This document shows positions 45,947 to 58,219 of a stretch of DNA of 64,000 nucleotides, piece after piece. The stretch is from assembly GCF_000499845.2 (NCBI RefSeq), contig NC_023758.2, positions 43,135,524-43,199,523 of the forward strand, read 5' to 3'. The number at the start of each line of letters is the position of its first letter. The first letter of the stretch is position 1. The notes beneath the pieces were generated by a model. The model did no database searches, was not told the DNA's origin, and saw only the letters and a program-made list of their open reading frames with translations. Source of the DNA: Phaseolus vulgaris. Its lineage: Eukaryota; Streptophyta; Magnoliopsida; Fabales; Fabaceae. The position numbers and the translations under genes are program-made.

Positions 45947-46110
45947 ATATCATTTTCTAAACTAAAAAATTATTGGTATCTAAAATAGTTTTTATTATTA
46001 ATATTAATAAAAATTTATAAAGTAGTTTCTAAATTGGTATTTAACCATTAACTATTTAAACTAAAATATTAGTAGCAAAAAATTTGATAGCTAATTTAGA
46101 TACCAATTTA
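45947..46110. mobile_element. CACTA-like foldback element, copy D, continuation
   Basis: Resumes after the ATATC duplication with CTAAACTAAAAAATTATTGG and AAAATTTATAAAGTAGTTTC. This is collinear with the arm of copy A if joined to 41191-41267. The far arm is only partly preserved. Confidence 0.6.
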
Positions 46111-48180
46111 AAAATGAGAGGGAGGTCCACCTGCAAAAAAACTCTCTCATGATTAAGTCAGTAGAAGTACAAAGATAATGATAAATTCTTAACAAATAGC
46201 TAAGAGTAAGAGTATAGAATAAATTTTAGTGTTTTCCCTTACTGAGATAGTCATTACCTATTTATAGGTTTTGTTAGACTTAGACCATTAAAAAAATATT
46301 GAATGGTTATAATATGATATAAATTGATTTTATAACAGTAACCTATAACCACTAGTAACTTATAACTATTTATGATCTGATTTATATAATATTAAACAGA
46401 CAGTTAATGTTTGATTTGTGTATCTTAAATTTGTTTGATTTGTGTATCTTAAATATTATATTAAATGATTTATGTTCTTATCCATTTTATGATGCATAGT
46501 TCTTCATTTTCATGGTTAAGGCTAATTTGTATTTTTGCTCAACCTTAGGTAAATTTTATAAGATGCAATATCCGGCACTTCCAATTTAATTTCTGATTCT
46601 TTTGCCCCTCTCAGTGCTCAGGACCATGATTCACATTAGGAACTGCATAAGCTCAAACTCACATAGACACTTTATAAAGATCACACCTTGTATTACACTG
46701 TGTTTAAGTACTTGGTGTTTAGGATATGAAACCTGAGACTATCAAAAGTTGTGATTAATGTGTAGGCATATAGATTATGAACCGGTTTTGTCGTAAACAA
46801 TGTAATCTAACTAGAATGTATTGTATATGTGTTCCTACTTATTCAATTGGATGAATACCACACCCAATCAAATAGCTGATAATTTTGTTTCGAGGATAAC
46901 TCAGATAATGGGATTAAGGAGTAGCTCAAGAATGTTTATCCTCTTCCTATGGTTCTCAGACTATTTTTAGTATCTAACTCCCCACTAAAAGTTCTTTCAT
47001 TAAACAATCTCAAGATCCACTTAAAAGAGTCTGTTATGAAAAACAATTTAATCTTGTCAAATAAATATTAGTTATTGTTAAGAATATTTAAATGTAAAAA
47101 TAAACAAGATAAACGATAATGATTGTTGAGCTTTGGAGTGCCAACCTAATTAGGATCTCATAGTTCATGATGGTAAATGAATAATCTTCGCATAAACAAA
47201 AATAAATAATATATGAAGAGAACGAATCATTAGGTCATTAATTACAAATTATTTCATAATGACAAAGATTTTATTTCTCGCTGCTATCTGAATTGATTAA
47301 TACAAATTTATTTGTAGATCTCGTTCACCGACATCTAGCATTTATCAATAATTCATAGAAATATAATCGTCTTATAAACGTGATGATTCCTATTTATGAT
47401 GTTTTACGTATATGAGCTCTTGTGATGTAATTGATTGTGATGGTAGTTTTGGAGTGGGTACCACAGCATTGAATAGTTTACTAAGGAATGCAAAGGGAAG
47501 GGAATAATGAAGTATATATTTCTATTTGTTTGGATATTTGATGGGGAGGGTACAAAGGAATGATCATTTTAGTTTATTAGGGATAACTGCTTCACTATCT
47601 AACACTTGAATCTGAATATTGTTTTAATCTTGTTGCTGTTTTCTAACTTATTTTGAGTTCTGTAATCAATTTCTGGTCTTATATGATGACAATGTTGGAA
47701 TGTTCATATTATATACACTTAGTTTTTAAGTTTTCATTGGTTTTTTTCTATGTAGTCATGACCTCTGTCTGTAATGGCTAAGTAATCTTTAGTCTAACAT
47801 AATAATTTTGATTAAAATTAAAATTGAAATGAAGTAGTTTATGTTTGAAATTTTGTATTCCAAAAGGAAAGTGTACAGAGAGTAAACACATGGTGGGAAT
47901 TTCTCAACCCTATCCTAAAACTACAATTTCCACTTCTAATCATGAGTACTATCAGGATTAAACTTTGTTTTACTTGGATGCAACCAAACAGGCTAGAAAA
48001 TTGCAAAAGCTCGTGTGTGTACATCAAAAGGAAGTTTTGGCGAAGTTGTCACGTGGTGTTTGTTTGGAGAATTTGAAAAACTGATTCCAATTTAAAATAA
48101 TTTTGATTTAAAAAGTAGTAAATGATTTTGTTTCTTATAGATCCAGAGTGGTGAAGTGTATTTGAATAGATGTTTGAATA
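46111..48180. other. Intergenic DNA
   Basis: About 2 kb with no supportable gene or repeat. The sequence at 46600-47000 is of moderate complexity but I recognise nothing in it. Confidence 0.45.
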
Positions 48181-48208
48181 TGATTGTGCGTGATGCAGTG
48201 AAGTGCAA

Positions 48209-48403
48209 ATGGAGGATAATTGCGGGAAGAAAGGTGTGAAGTGTTGCAGTGTGTTGGAAGAAAGAGAAAATGGTAATGGTAATGGAAAAGGAGAAGTGAT
48301 GAAGATTCTGTTTTCTTTGTTTGCCGTAACTTTTGGTTATTCTGTGTTTGATTTGGATAGCACTGAGAAGTTAAAAAAAGAGAACAAAGTTGCCTACCAC
48401 TAG
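48209..48403 (+). other. Small ORF of unknown status
   Basis: An ATG frame of about 64 codons (MEDNCGKKGVKCCSVLEERE...) with a GNGNGKG repeat and a hydrophobic middle. It has no recognisable family. It is followed by about 550 bases of pyrimidine-rich, leader- or promoter-like sequence (48420-48970) without a downstream gene. It may be chance. Confidence 0.15.
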
Positions 48404-49900
48404 GTGTTATGCGCTGTCAGACAAAGCCTCTCACCTAATCAAAATCAACTCTCCTTTTTTCCTTTCTTTTCTCATGGTGGGGTGGGGAATTCATTTATTA
48501 ATTCATTTTCTTCTTTGTTTTTCTCTCGCCGTTTCTTCCATTTCTACATCATAATTTGTTCTCTTCTATTCCATGCACAGTATCTATCTGGTAGGTCCTA
48601 TTCAAAAACCTTCTCTCTCTCTTTCTTACTTTCTAAGCCCCATGTGATTGGCTGATTGTGTTTCACAAGTTAGCTAAGGTGGTGTTAGCTTTGCTTAATT
48701 AGTTCATTCCCCCCAACTCAAATTTCATATTCATGCACTTCCAACTTGCCAAATTTTCAAACTTTCCCTCTCCATGCAACTCCAACTTTTGTCTCTCCAA
48801 CTTCATCTTACACTGTCCTATGTGCCATTCTTTCTGTACGATCGGAACGTTTTTACGCATTCCCAAGCTGTGGGTCCTAACTTTACTGTCTCTGTCTTTA
48901 AAAGAACTTGGAACTAATGCCTGCCAGACACTTCGCTACCACTCTACTTTCTTCACATCAATAGTTTTTTAACTATCAACACAAAAAATATTCATGGATT
49001 TTCTTAATCACACATCCAAAAGTCTTACAAGACGGAAATTATGGCCGTTAATACTTATCATCTTTTCAAAATTAAATTGTGACGAATATATAGCCGCAAG
49101 ATTTGTTTCTGTACATTACTCATGTTTGAATTTTGCCAGGCCTATGTACAAGCAATGCAGTGTTGAAAATTGAAAACCATGCACCCTGGAAATGGTTTTT
49201 TTTCTTCTCTTTGGATTCGGACTAGCTTTTGCTTCCTAAACAAATCTTAAATCACAGATCCTGTCTTTACAGAAAGGACTACTTGCGAGTCTGTTCTGCT
49301 TTTGGCAGTTCTACCCACGATGGCGTTTCGTCTACCTAATTGGACAAACTTTTTTCCACGTATGCTCTAATCTGGTCTTGTTTGGTACCAGAATTTTAAT
49401 TTAATTTTGCAGAATTTTTGCTACATAACGTGGTAAACGTTTGTCTCAACTCTTTCTGGTTTGTGCAAAAACATTGCTTTCTATTACCTTTTTTATACAT
49501 TTTCTGGAAAAAGTGTCAAACCATCGCATTGGACTAAACTGAGATATAATATGCCAGTAAAATGTAAACCATTGATATTTTCATAATATCTGAAAAATGT
49601 ATTTAAAAAATGTCATATGTGCATGTTCAAAAAATAATTCAACCTTTCTATGAATCAGAGATGGCAATGTTACTAGATGGGTATGAAGCCAAATTCTAGA
49701 TTTGTTAATTTGGTCTAGTTCTCGTAGTTTGGTTTTGGGGTTGGGGCCAAAAAAGGCAGTAGGTTAAAAAATTAAAATGAAAAAGGGTTCATAAGACCAA
49801 AATACTCACAAAAACTTCATGAGCCAAGGCAATCCATGGACAATTTTTCAAAAATAAAAAATCTTATTTAAAAGTGAAAATGAAAAAAAAAAGCATTAAC
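48404..49900. other. Intergenic DNA, promoter-like texture at the start
   Basis: 48420-48970 is pyrimidine-rich and non-repetitive, like a 5' region, but no coding sequence follows. The remainder shows nothing I can assign. Confidence 0.4.
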
Positions 49901-49919
49901 CTAGAAAAATCTTTATACA

Positions 49920-50765
49920 TATAAAAAACATTTACTCAATCTAAACTCAAATCCAACTTAGATCAAATTAGGTCAAGTGTAGACAATGTCAAGCTGGTCA
50001 AGATTTTCTCAGGTTAGATCGAGTAGGATCAAGACCATGTCAAGTTGACTCTGATTGGTCAAGATTTAGTAAGAATTATGTTAGGTTAGATCTAGCTCAA
50101 GTCAAGTATATAGGTCATAATGAGTTGGGTTGGGCCTAAGTCATTTGGGTTGGGTTAGTTAGCTCATGTCCATATCGAGTTGGGTCCAATTCGAAACAAG
50201 TCAGATCTAGTTGACAAGAGTCTCACTTGTAAGATGGACCAAGACTAGTTGTCAAATCAAATCAAATCAGGTTGGACTAAGGTTAGGTTAAATCAGTCAT
50301 AAGGTTAGTATGGACAGAATTGGGTTGGACCCATTAAGTTAGATCGGTTTCGAGACCAAGTTGGTCGACTCAGATCCAAGTCAGACCGAGTGAGGTCGGA
50401 ATCAGGTTAGATCAAGTTGAACAAAGATCATGTCAAGTTGGCCTAGGTCGATCGAGTTGAATCTAACTTAAGTTAGGTTCGGCCCAGTCAATAAATGTTA
50501 GGTCAAATTAAGTCCAAAAAATTGCAAGGTGGGGTTGGGGTAATCCAAATCAGGTTGGGTTATATTGGACCTAGATTAGGTTGAATTAAGTTAGGTATAA
50601 TCCAAGTCAAGATGGGATTAAGTCAGACCAAACCCAAGTTTTTCTGGGTTGGGCCTAAGGGAACTCATTTAATCTAGGTCGGGTCTAGAAGAGTCCATAT
50701 TAAATTGGATCGGACGTGATTCAAGTCAGGATAAGTAGAATCAGATCAAGTTCAAATCAACAATT
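49920..50765. repeat. Degenerate minisatellite (GGTTGGGT / GTCAAGT type)
   Basis: Roughly 850 bases consist of short imperfect units built from AGGTTRGRTC, AAGTCAAGTT and GGGTTGGGCC-like words, on a strikingly G/T/A-biased strand with few C runs. The unit length drifts (about 15-25 bases). No coding frame. Confidence 0.7.
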
Positions 50766-50769
50766 TTAT

Positions 50770-52610
50770 AATTGTATAAATATTAATAAAATTTTATAAA
50801 TTTCAAGTAATTATAAAAAATTTATAAAATTTTATGATCTACCTCTATTATTTTTGCAAACGTTGACTACCAAAGTACCTTATAGATTTTAGAGTAAACA
50901 TGGTAGATATCAAATAAGTTGAATTGTTAAGAGAGTGGATGAGGAAGGATGTAATGAAATAAGAGCTTTTTTAAATAGAATGAATTTAAGAAAAAAGATA
51001 AGCTTTTTTAGGTTACTTAATATTAAGGGTTTATATAATTAGACATTTGAATTGATAGTCAGATATTTTCAACTGACCTAGAGACAAATAAAAATATTTA
51101 AAAAATGACCAAGTGAATTCCTATAGATGATTTAATATGATAAATTGAAGATTTATGTTTATTGAGAGGCATTACATCATTTGAATAATCCACATAAAAG
51201 AAAAAATTTATGTAATAAAAACTGTGATGTGAGGAAAAATATTTGGAGATCACAGTGAAGATGAACATAGAAAGCAAAAATTGTGTATTAAAATAAAGGT
51301 TTTTAAAATAAAATTAGTGATATTTTGTTATTCAAGAATATTTTAATAATTTAAAACAGAAATGAGTAGAGAACAAGAACTCAACTAATATATATTTGTA
51401 AATTTTTATCAGTCTTGATTTAAAAAAAAAAAACAGGTATTAATCATCTTCATACTTAATTAATACATAAAATCTTTATTAAAATCAGAATAAGTTTAGA
51501 AAATAAAATTTTAAAAAAAAAATTGTAGTTATTTCTATTATGAATCTTTTAAATAAATTATATATACACATATTTTATACAAATATGAGTAGTTGATTAA
51601 ATTTATAATAACATTAGAAATCATATTAATTATAAATTTTAATCGATTTACACTGGAAATATTTATATTGATAAAAGAAGTATATTATTTTAAATTTAAA
51701 AAATTCAAATAAATGGAAGTTAATCTAAAATATACTTAAAATATAATTAGAGTATTTTATAAATTAATTATTATTAACATATCTGTTAATAATCATTTAT
51801 AAATAAAATTTTAATAATTTGACTATTTTTCATTATATTTATAATATAAAATTAACAAAATGTATGTGAAAATATTTTTAATGGAAGGACTATCATTTCA
51901 ACTTAAATTTAATCTAATAATTCATTACATAATATTTTTATTTTATTATCTTATTGATGGAATATTATTTACATGTAAATCTTCATTCAATTATTGTTTA
52001 TTATTGATTATAAATAAAGATCATTTCATGTATAACTTAACTCATAATAAGATATTTCACCTTGTTGATGACTCTGTCATCAAAGTCTATTAACAATAGG
52101 AAATATAATTATTATGCACATTTTTGTATAGTAAAGTAGTGTTCCTTAAAGTCATGTATTCCACCAATCAACTCTGAATTACTTAACCTAATCTATTAAA
52201 AAATTGCTTTAAATGGATCATCATTCATCAATAGTTTGATTTTATTTTTATAAGTGGACGAAATTGTCATCATGCAATTATTAGTTTGTTGAAAGTGAGA
52301 ATTTGGATTTCCATGTCTATGTCCTCTATTTTAGGAGTTTTTGTTGAAAAGGACATGGATGATTATAATAATTTTCTTTTAAGAAAATGTGAGAACCAAA
52401 AAGATATAGTTAAAATTATTATAAATTTTATTTTTCATGTGATCCATGCTTTGTCATCATAATTGTTATGAACAAAAGTTATAAGTTAAAAGGGTATGAT
52501 ATGAATTTTTTTTAATCAGTAAAAGAAATATATAAATAAAAATATACATAGGTACTTTTAATCTATATACACACTCTTACATAAAGAAAAAAAAATAACA
52601 ACTAGCATTA
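50770..52610. other. AT-rich intergenic DNA
   Basis: No supportable gene or repeat family. Confidence 0.5.
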
Positions 52611-52614
52611 ATGG

Positions 52615-53035
52615 TTTTTCTGGATAAAATGGTAACTAGAGACAACTTAGGAAGGAGAGGCCTGATATTGGAAAGTAGTGGATGTGTTATGTGTGACGAT
52701 AAGGAGGAAACGGGTAACCATGTTTTCTTTAGTTGTAAAATTGTTTGACAGGTTCAGAGGTTGTGTAGTAAGTTGATTGGGGAGGAATCTGTTTATCACC
52801 AGGAAGCCAAAGCACATCTTTTAGGGTTTAGCTTATCTTGGACGAACAAAAAAATTAATAGAGTATGAGGGTGCATGTGGATTACAGTGGTAGGGAAGAT
52901 CTGAAAGCAGAAAAATAGAGTTATCTTCGAGAAAAGTAAAGTAGACCACTTTGAGGTATTTAGGTTAGCACAGTTAAAAGTTTGTTCCTGTGTGACAAGT
53001 AAGGAAAGATTAGTGATTTTCACTTATGCTCAATG
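52615..53035 (+). pseudogene. LINE ORF2 C-terminal relic (zf-RVT region)
   Basis: The plus strand reads RDNLGRRGLILESSGCVMCD, then KEETGNHVFFSCKIV and an in-frame TGA. This is the C-x2-C...H...C zinc-binding motif found after the reverse transcriptase in plant LINEs. Further on, in a shifted frame, come IFEKSKVDHFEVFRLAQLKV and the end of the protein. The RT core itself is absent. It is truncated and dead. Confidence 0.75.
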
Positions 53036-53525
53036 ATGTATTGATCTTAAATCTTGTTTCAAGACTTGCGGTAAGAGAAGGGTTGAGTAAAGTCTTCTTT
53101 TTCTTGTCTGTACATTTTAGTGCTTGATTTTTGTTTTTGAATAAGGTGTTAAGTTGTGTTTTATTGTACATCTCTCTTGGGTCTTATAAAATTTTATACA
53201 AAGATTGAGGTATTCTTCAAGTGTCTTATTATTTAATTCATTTTTTTCAATAAAAATACATAAAAAAAATACTATAATATATAATATATTAACCCTGCAA
53301 AAAGATAACTCACAAAAACTTGATTAGTTATCATCTTAAATCAACTACACCATTTTTCCAAAAGAAAACAACTAAGATATGACAATCCATGTATATACAC
53401 CATAAGTGCAAGAATACATAATGATAATAGATGATAGAGAAAAAGTTAAGATTAAGGAATATTTAATATTTTATTGAACTGTTATTTTAATATTTTAAGT
53501 TGTAATATACAATTATTTATTTAAT

Positions 53526-53976
53526 CTATTTTTGGATTGTTGACAACTCTTTTACTGAATTTACATTTTGATTGGCATTTGTGCTTATGAATGAGAGGAA
53601 GGGTGAGTACTGAAATGGAGAAGTTATTAAATCCAGGTGTAGAAGTTGGATTGGTGGGATTTTGATTCAAAAATGATTAGTGTTAGAAAACAAACACAGG
53701 CTTGCTTACCCAGATGGCTTTGTACAAGTCAGCGACAGTAATAATTATGTCGAATAAGATGTAAGAGGAAGTGATCGAAGAGGTACCCAATGAATCTAAG
53801 GATAGGGTGAGGTTCATGATGACGTACTCACGTGTCAAAATGAGGTCCCTTGTCCCCTTCCTTCCATTCACGAAACATATCGCTTCAGAAGCGGAGCTCC
53901 TCCTATACCTGTCCAACAAATACCTCATTTTCCCCTTCCAAACTTTTCTGTAATCTTGGATCTCCAACACTTTCAT
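53526..53976 (-). CDS. Putative two-exon ORF, unidentified
   Basis: On the minus strand exon 1 (53976-53710) starts MKVLEIQDYRKVWKGKMRYL and ends at a consensus donor, TGG|GTAAGC. A 100-base intron ending CATTTCAG leads to exon 2 (53609-53526), which stays in phase and reaches TAG after 27 codons. The product is 116 residues with a basic N-terminal half and a hydrophobic stretch (about residues 68-85, SITSSYILFDIIITVADLY). A TATATATATA run lies about 30 bases upstream of the ATG. The opposite strand is also open over 60 codons, so strand choice is not secure. I do not recognise the family. It may be a gene fragment. Confidence 0.3.
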
Positions 53977-54059
53977 GTTAACGTTGTGAACTTATAGGTC
54001 ATACTATATATATATATTGTGGATGACATCATAAATCCAACATACTCTTATTAGGATGT

Positions 54060-54350
54060 GTTCTAAATGATTATAATATCACATTAAAAGATTAACAATA
54101 AGCCTAATTCAACCTTATAAAATCGACTTATGATAGATGGTCTGATAACACCCCATAGCAGGTGTCACGATAAACCTAACAAACTCTCGCTGAGAGTTAT
54201 AATATGTTTTGAATGACTATAATACCATATTAAGAAATTGATTTAAAATATAATTTAACATTATAAAACCAACTTATAAGATCATGTTTATATTCATTTA
54301 TATATTATGAAATCTTTTAATTTCTAGTTAATGTGATATATCCAACGATA
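54060..54350 (-). mobile_element. TRIM-family remnant, reverse orientation
   Basis: Two stretches (about 54090-54135 and 54245-54348) resemble the reverse complement of the TRIM LTR: AAGCCTAATTCAACCTTATA; ATAAAACCAACTTATAAGAT; TAGTTAATGTGATATATCCA. The spacing suggests remnants of LTR, interior and LTR. It is well diverged from the copy in the copia leader. Confidence 0.55.
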
Positions 54351-57300
54351 ACCAACCTTACTAGATAAGACATGAAAAGATCATATAATTTCCCTTCTAA
54401 ATTATTTTTTAATTAAGGTCAAATTTTATTAAATAAGATGAATTTTTCTATAAGCTATTATTTGAGTTTTTTTTTTTTAATTTCAGATTTACATGAAGTG
54501 TGAGGTTAAATTTCTCAATAACTAGATCTCTCAACTAGTAACTCTCAAATGGTAAACTTAAAGATTGATCTTAAATCTTAAGAGTATTAAGATTTACCAA
54601 AATGTACAAAAATATTAATATTTAGTTTATGAGAAGTTATGTTTGAAGTTGATAAGACCTCATACAAATAGAAAAAAAAAATCTTAGGGTTTAAGTTAAA
54701 AAAAGTTCTTTCATTTACACACTTTACTAATTGTGTAAATTAGTTTTGAAGTCCATAATTTTATACGAATATTTGTTATTTTCTAGAAAATAATATTATA
54801 CGAATTTATTTATTTATTTATTTCTAGCAGCTTAATTAATATGATTTTAGTTATTATAGTCTTTAGTTATGTCATTGAATATAACTATAAGATTTTTTTA
54901 ATCTTTTAATTACTAACTATAAATTTGTAAAATTTTAATTAGTGAAAGTCAACTCAATTCAACCATACAAAGAGTGTGTTAACTTTGATTGGATTTATCA
55001 TAAAAAAGATGTAAAAAACTAACTCAACTCAACCTGTTAATTTTTGTGGATGGGATAATGGATTTATCCAAATCCTACCCTCCTCAACCCACAAACACAT
55101 ATAGTCATTGACTTATATCATGTTTAAGAAATTATAGGTACATGTAAAGGTTGAATTGACAAAATTAAAACTTAAATATATTAAAATCAAATTTTTATAT
55201 ATAATGTAACAATGGAATTAACGTAATTAGAAGTTGAGGTACTAAAATTGCGTAATTGTAATATTTAGAGGACTAAATGTGCATTTTTTTTTATAAAATC
55301 AAGTGTTGGATAAGCAAATGATACAATGGAAGTAAATTGGGAGGAAAATAAAAATAATTATGTGATTCTTTGTGTTAGGTTGTTTATATAAGTCTTTTTA
55401 TGATTTAATAAGAAAATAGAGGATTAATTGTTATTTGTATTAAAGATTATCTCTAGTGAGGAAGATAAGGGTGTCAAAACTACTTGAAGATTGCTCTCAT
55501 TATTTAGGTGTTTTAGACACAATTGGATCTAACTATATCTAAATTAATCGTTAGTTAAAAATAATTAAAATATTTTTTATTTAAAATATAGGATTTAAAA
55601 TTGAAAGTTTAATATTTGTAAAATGGAGTCATCTAAAATTAATTTGTAGATTTTCACCCAAACAATACTTACTTTCTAGGGATACCTAAAGAATAAAAAT
55701 CTCTGGAACATATTTTGGTGAGATACAGTGCAGGAAAATAGAAAATATTGTTTGGGCCGGATCGGTTTGTAAAACTGTCATTTTGTCTATTATGTTTCCA
55801 TCTTCTTAAATTTACTGTCATGCTGGGTTGGATCATAATACCATGCTTTGCTCAATATTTTTTTAAACATTTTGTAATTGTGAATATTTTTTATAATTAA
55901 AATATAATATTTCAAAAATAATTCTACACATAAAAAGTCTAATAGGTTAAGACTTTATAATTTAATGATTTTAAAATACTTTTATTTTGTGATAAAATTT
56001 TAAAGGATTTAGAAAATATTAAATGATAAGATTTGGAAGAATTTTATAGATTTAAAAGGCTTCCATATATTTAAAAACTAAAATCTTTATTTTGAATCTC
56101 TCGATTCAGTAAAGAACTAATTTTTATATAATAATATTACCATCATATCAAACTAATATATATAACTTGAGAAATTTGGTTAAGTAAAAATTAGTAAATA
56201 AACAACAACAAAATAAACTACAAAATACATATATTTAAAGAGGTTTTTAACCATTCTTCATTCAAATTATAGAACTTATATAGTAAGCATTGAACCAGTC
56301 ATTTATGTAAAATATCAAAATACATTTGATAAACATTAACTCTTCTCATAAACAGGTTGTACATTAGACTCGCTTTCTATGTGATTTTCATAAAGTTTTT
56401 TTTATTACTTTTTGTTCGGGTGTACTATTTGTGTTCTCTCTAACTTTTGTATAAGTTAATTTAACAAGTTTTACTTCTTGAATCTCTAAAAAAATTCAAA
56501 ATCGTGTTCCAAAACTGAAACCGGACAGTGTTTCAAAAGGACGAAATTAATTCAAATTTAAAGGTTAAATTACCCAAATATTTTTTTATAAAGAATAAAA
56601 TATTAGGGGAAAAAAATCTTAAAGTAAAATAAATTATCAAAACTATTTAATTTAGTGTTTCAAACTAAAATCTAACATCACCGACAATCTAAACTAGGGT
56701 AGAATAGAATAAATGGTCGAAGTTGTGCACCGTAATTGACTCCACTTTTACCAATGTCTCAATTAAGGAAAAGACATAACAGCGATTGCAACCTGTAAGG
56801 TTGCTCGTTAGACTCAGGGAGTTAGTGAATAAAGCTAAACTAATAGTAATACTAATCCTAGAAACATAAATACATTGATAAATGGATTCTCGATTCATTT
56901 TTTTTATATAAATAACCGTTTGACATATATTTATATTTGTTACATAAATATAATTTTGTTTCTTTATATTTAATACAAATAATTTGTATAAAAAGAAATA
57001 CATTTTTCAAAGATTTATCTTTAAAAAAGTTAATTAGATAGTTATCGTTAATTTTTTTTAAAAAAGGCAATACCAACAAAGCATGAACCTATTTATATTT
57101 ATTGTACTTGCAAGAACTCAAAAGAGTAATTGATTTTCTGTTCTCTTTTTTTTTTTTATTTGTGTTTGGGCTTAGTTCTCGATTCAAAATATATATGTAA
57201 AAAGTTTGAGTAAGTATTCAGTAGTACTATTAATATTTTAATAAAAACATATCTTTATTTTATCTGATATATTTATTGGTACAATTATAATAAATTTTAT

Positions 57301-57600
57301 TATTGATGAATAGTAACTAATACGTATTATTATAAAAATTATATTATCTGTTTATTTTTATTTTTTTTACTTTAATGTGTTTACATTAGTTAAACAATTC
57401 ACATCCGATACTATTGTCGTGCCGGATGCATTTTTAAATTTTTTTAATTTTGAAAATTATTTAATATTTTGCATTTTAATTATATTTCATTAAGAATTTT
57501 ATTTTATTTTCTTAATTATTTTAATTATAAATATTAATATTTTATAGTAAGTGTAAAGTGAAACAGAGTGTGAAAACATCTTTATATTTATATTTAAAAA
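54351..57600. other. AT-rich intergenic DNA
   Basis: More than 3 kb without a supportable gene. Open frames present are AT-driven and lack family features. Confidence 0.5.
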
Positions 57601-57619
57601 AGTAATAATAAAAAAAGTT

Positions 57620-58215
57620 TTGGTTCCCGGGTGACGTATGTATTATGATTTGAATGGAATGGGGCAACACACACGTGTTGTAGGATTGAACAAGAGTGGG
57701 TCCCGTTGGCCATAAAGTTATGGAAATTTTCTTTTTGGTTTTTGTTTTTATCATGAGAGTGGGGCCGAAGAGAAGTGATAGGCATAGTTTTGTGCAAACT
57801 TGGTTTCTTGGTTCCATTCCCATTCTTTTGATGCATCTTTGCCTCTCTCTGGTGGGTAAGTGGTTTGAAAAGGCCTGAAATTGCGTAGGTGGAATGGAGC
57901 ACATTGGCACTACAATTGTCCACACATGAAACCCTAGCTGGACACACCAAACCTCATTCATATACTCACAACATGTGGCATATATATGTTTAGGGAAACC
58001 CTAGTGTGGGGGTCTCATGCTCTTTGCTTTCCTAATAATACCCTCATGCATGCATTTCCTTTTCTCATCACAAAATTCTCTTCTTCACCACCATTCTTCA
58101 TTCCTCATTCCAATAATCATCCCTCTACCCTATACCCTCTACCTACATTCATCATTCTCTCCTCTCATCATTTTCCTAAGATATTCTTACTCTACTTATG
58201 ATGGTCTTTAGTATT
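57620..58215. promoter_or_regulatory. Promoter-like island without an identified gene
   Basis: High-complexity sequence inside AT-rich DNA. It contains a G-box in CACACGTGTTG (about 57671), a TGACGT element (about 57632), GCATATATATG as a possible plus-strand TATA box (about 57979), then a CT-rich leader-like stretch (58030-58195). It leads to ATGATGGTCTTTAGTATTTT at 58197, after which the frame soon meets stops. It could be the 5' end of a truncated gene or of a non-coding RNA. Confidence 0.3.
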
Positions 58216-58219
58216 TTCG

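Noticed and set aside
57542..57961. 139-codon minus-strand frame as a protein gene
   Set aside because: The composition is not protein-like (low-complexity Lys/Phe/Tyr tail), other frames over the same stretch are also open, and the region looks like a promoter.
57975..58090. MicroRNA precursor in the promoter-like island
   Set aside because: I found no 20-22-base arm pair that folds into a plausible hairpin, and no conserved plant miRNA sequence that I know.
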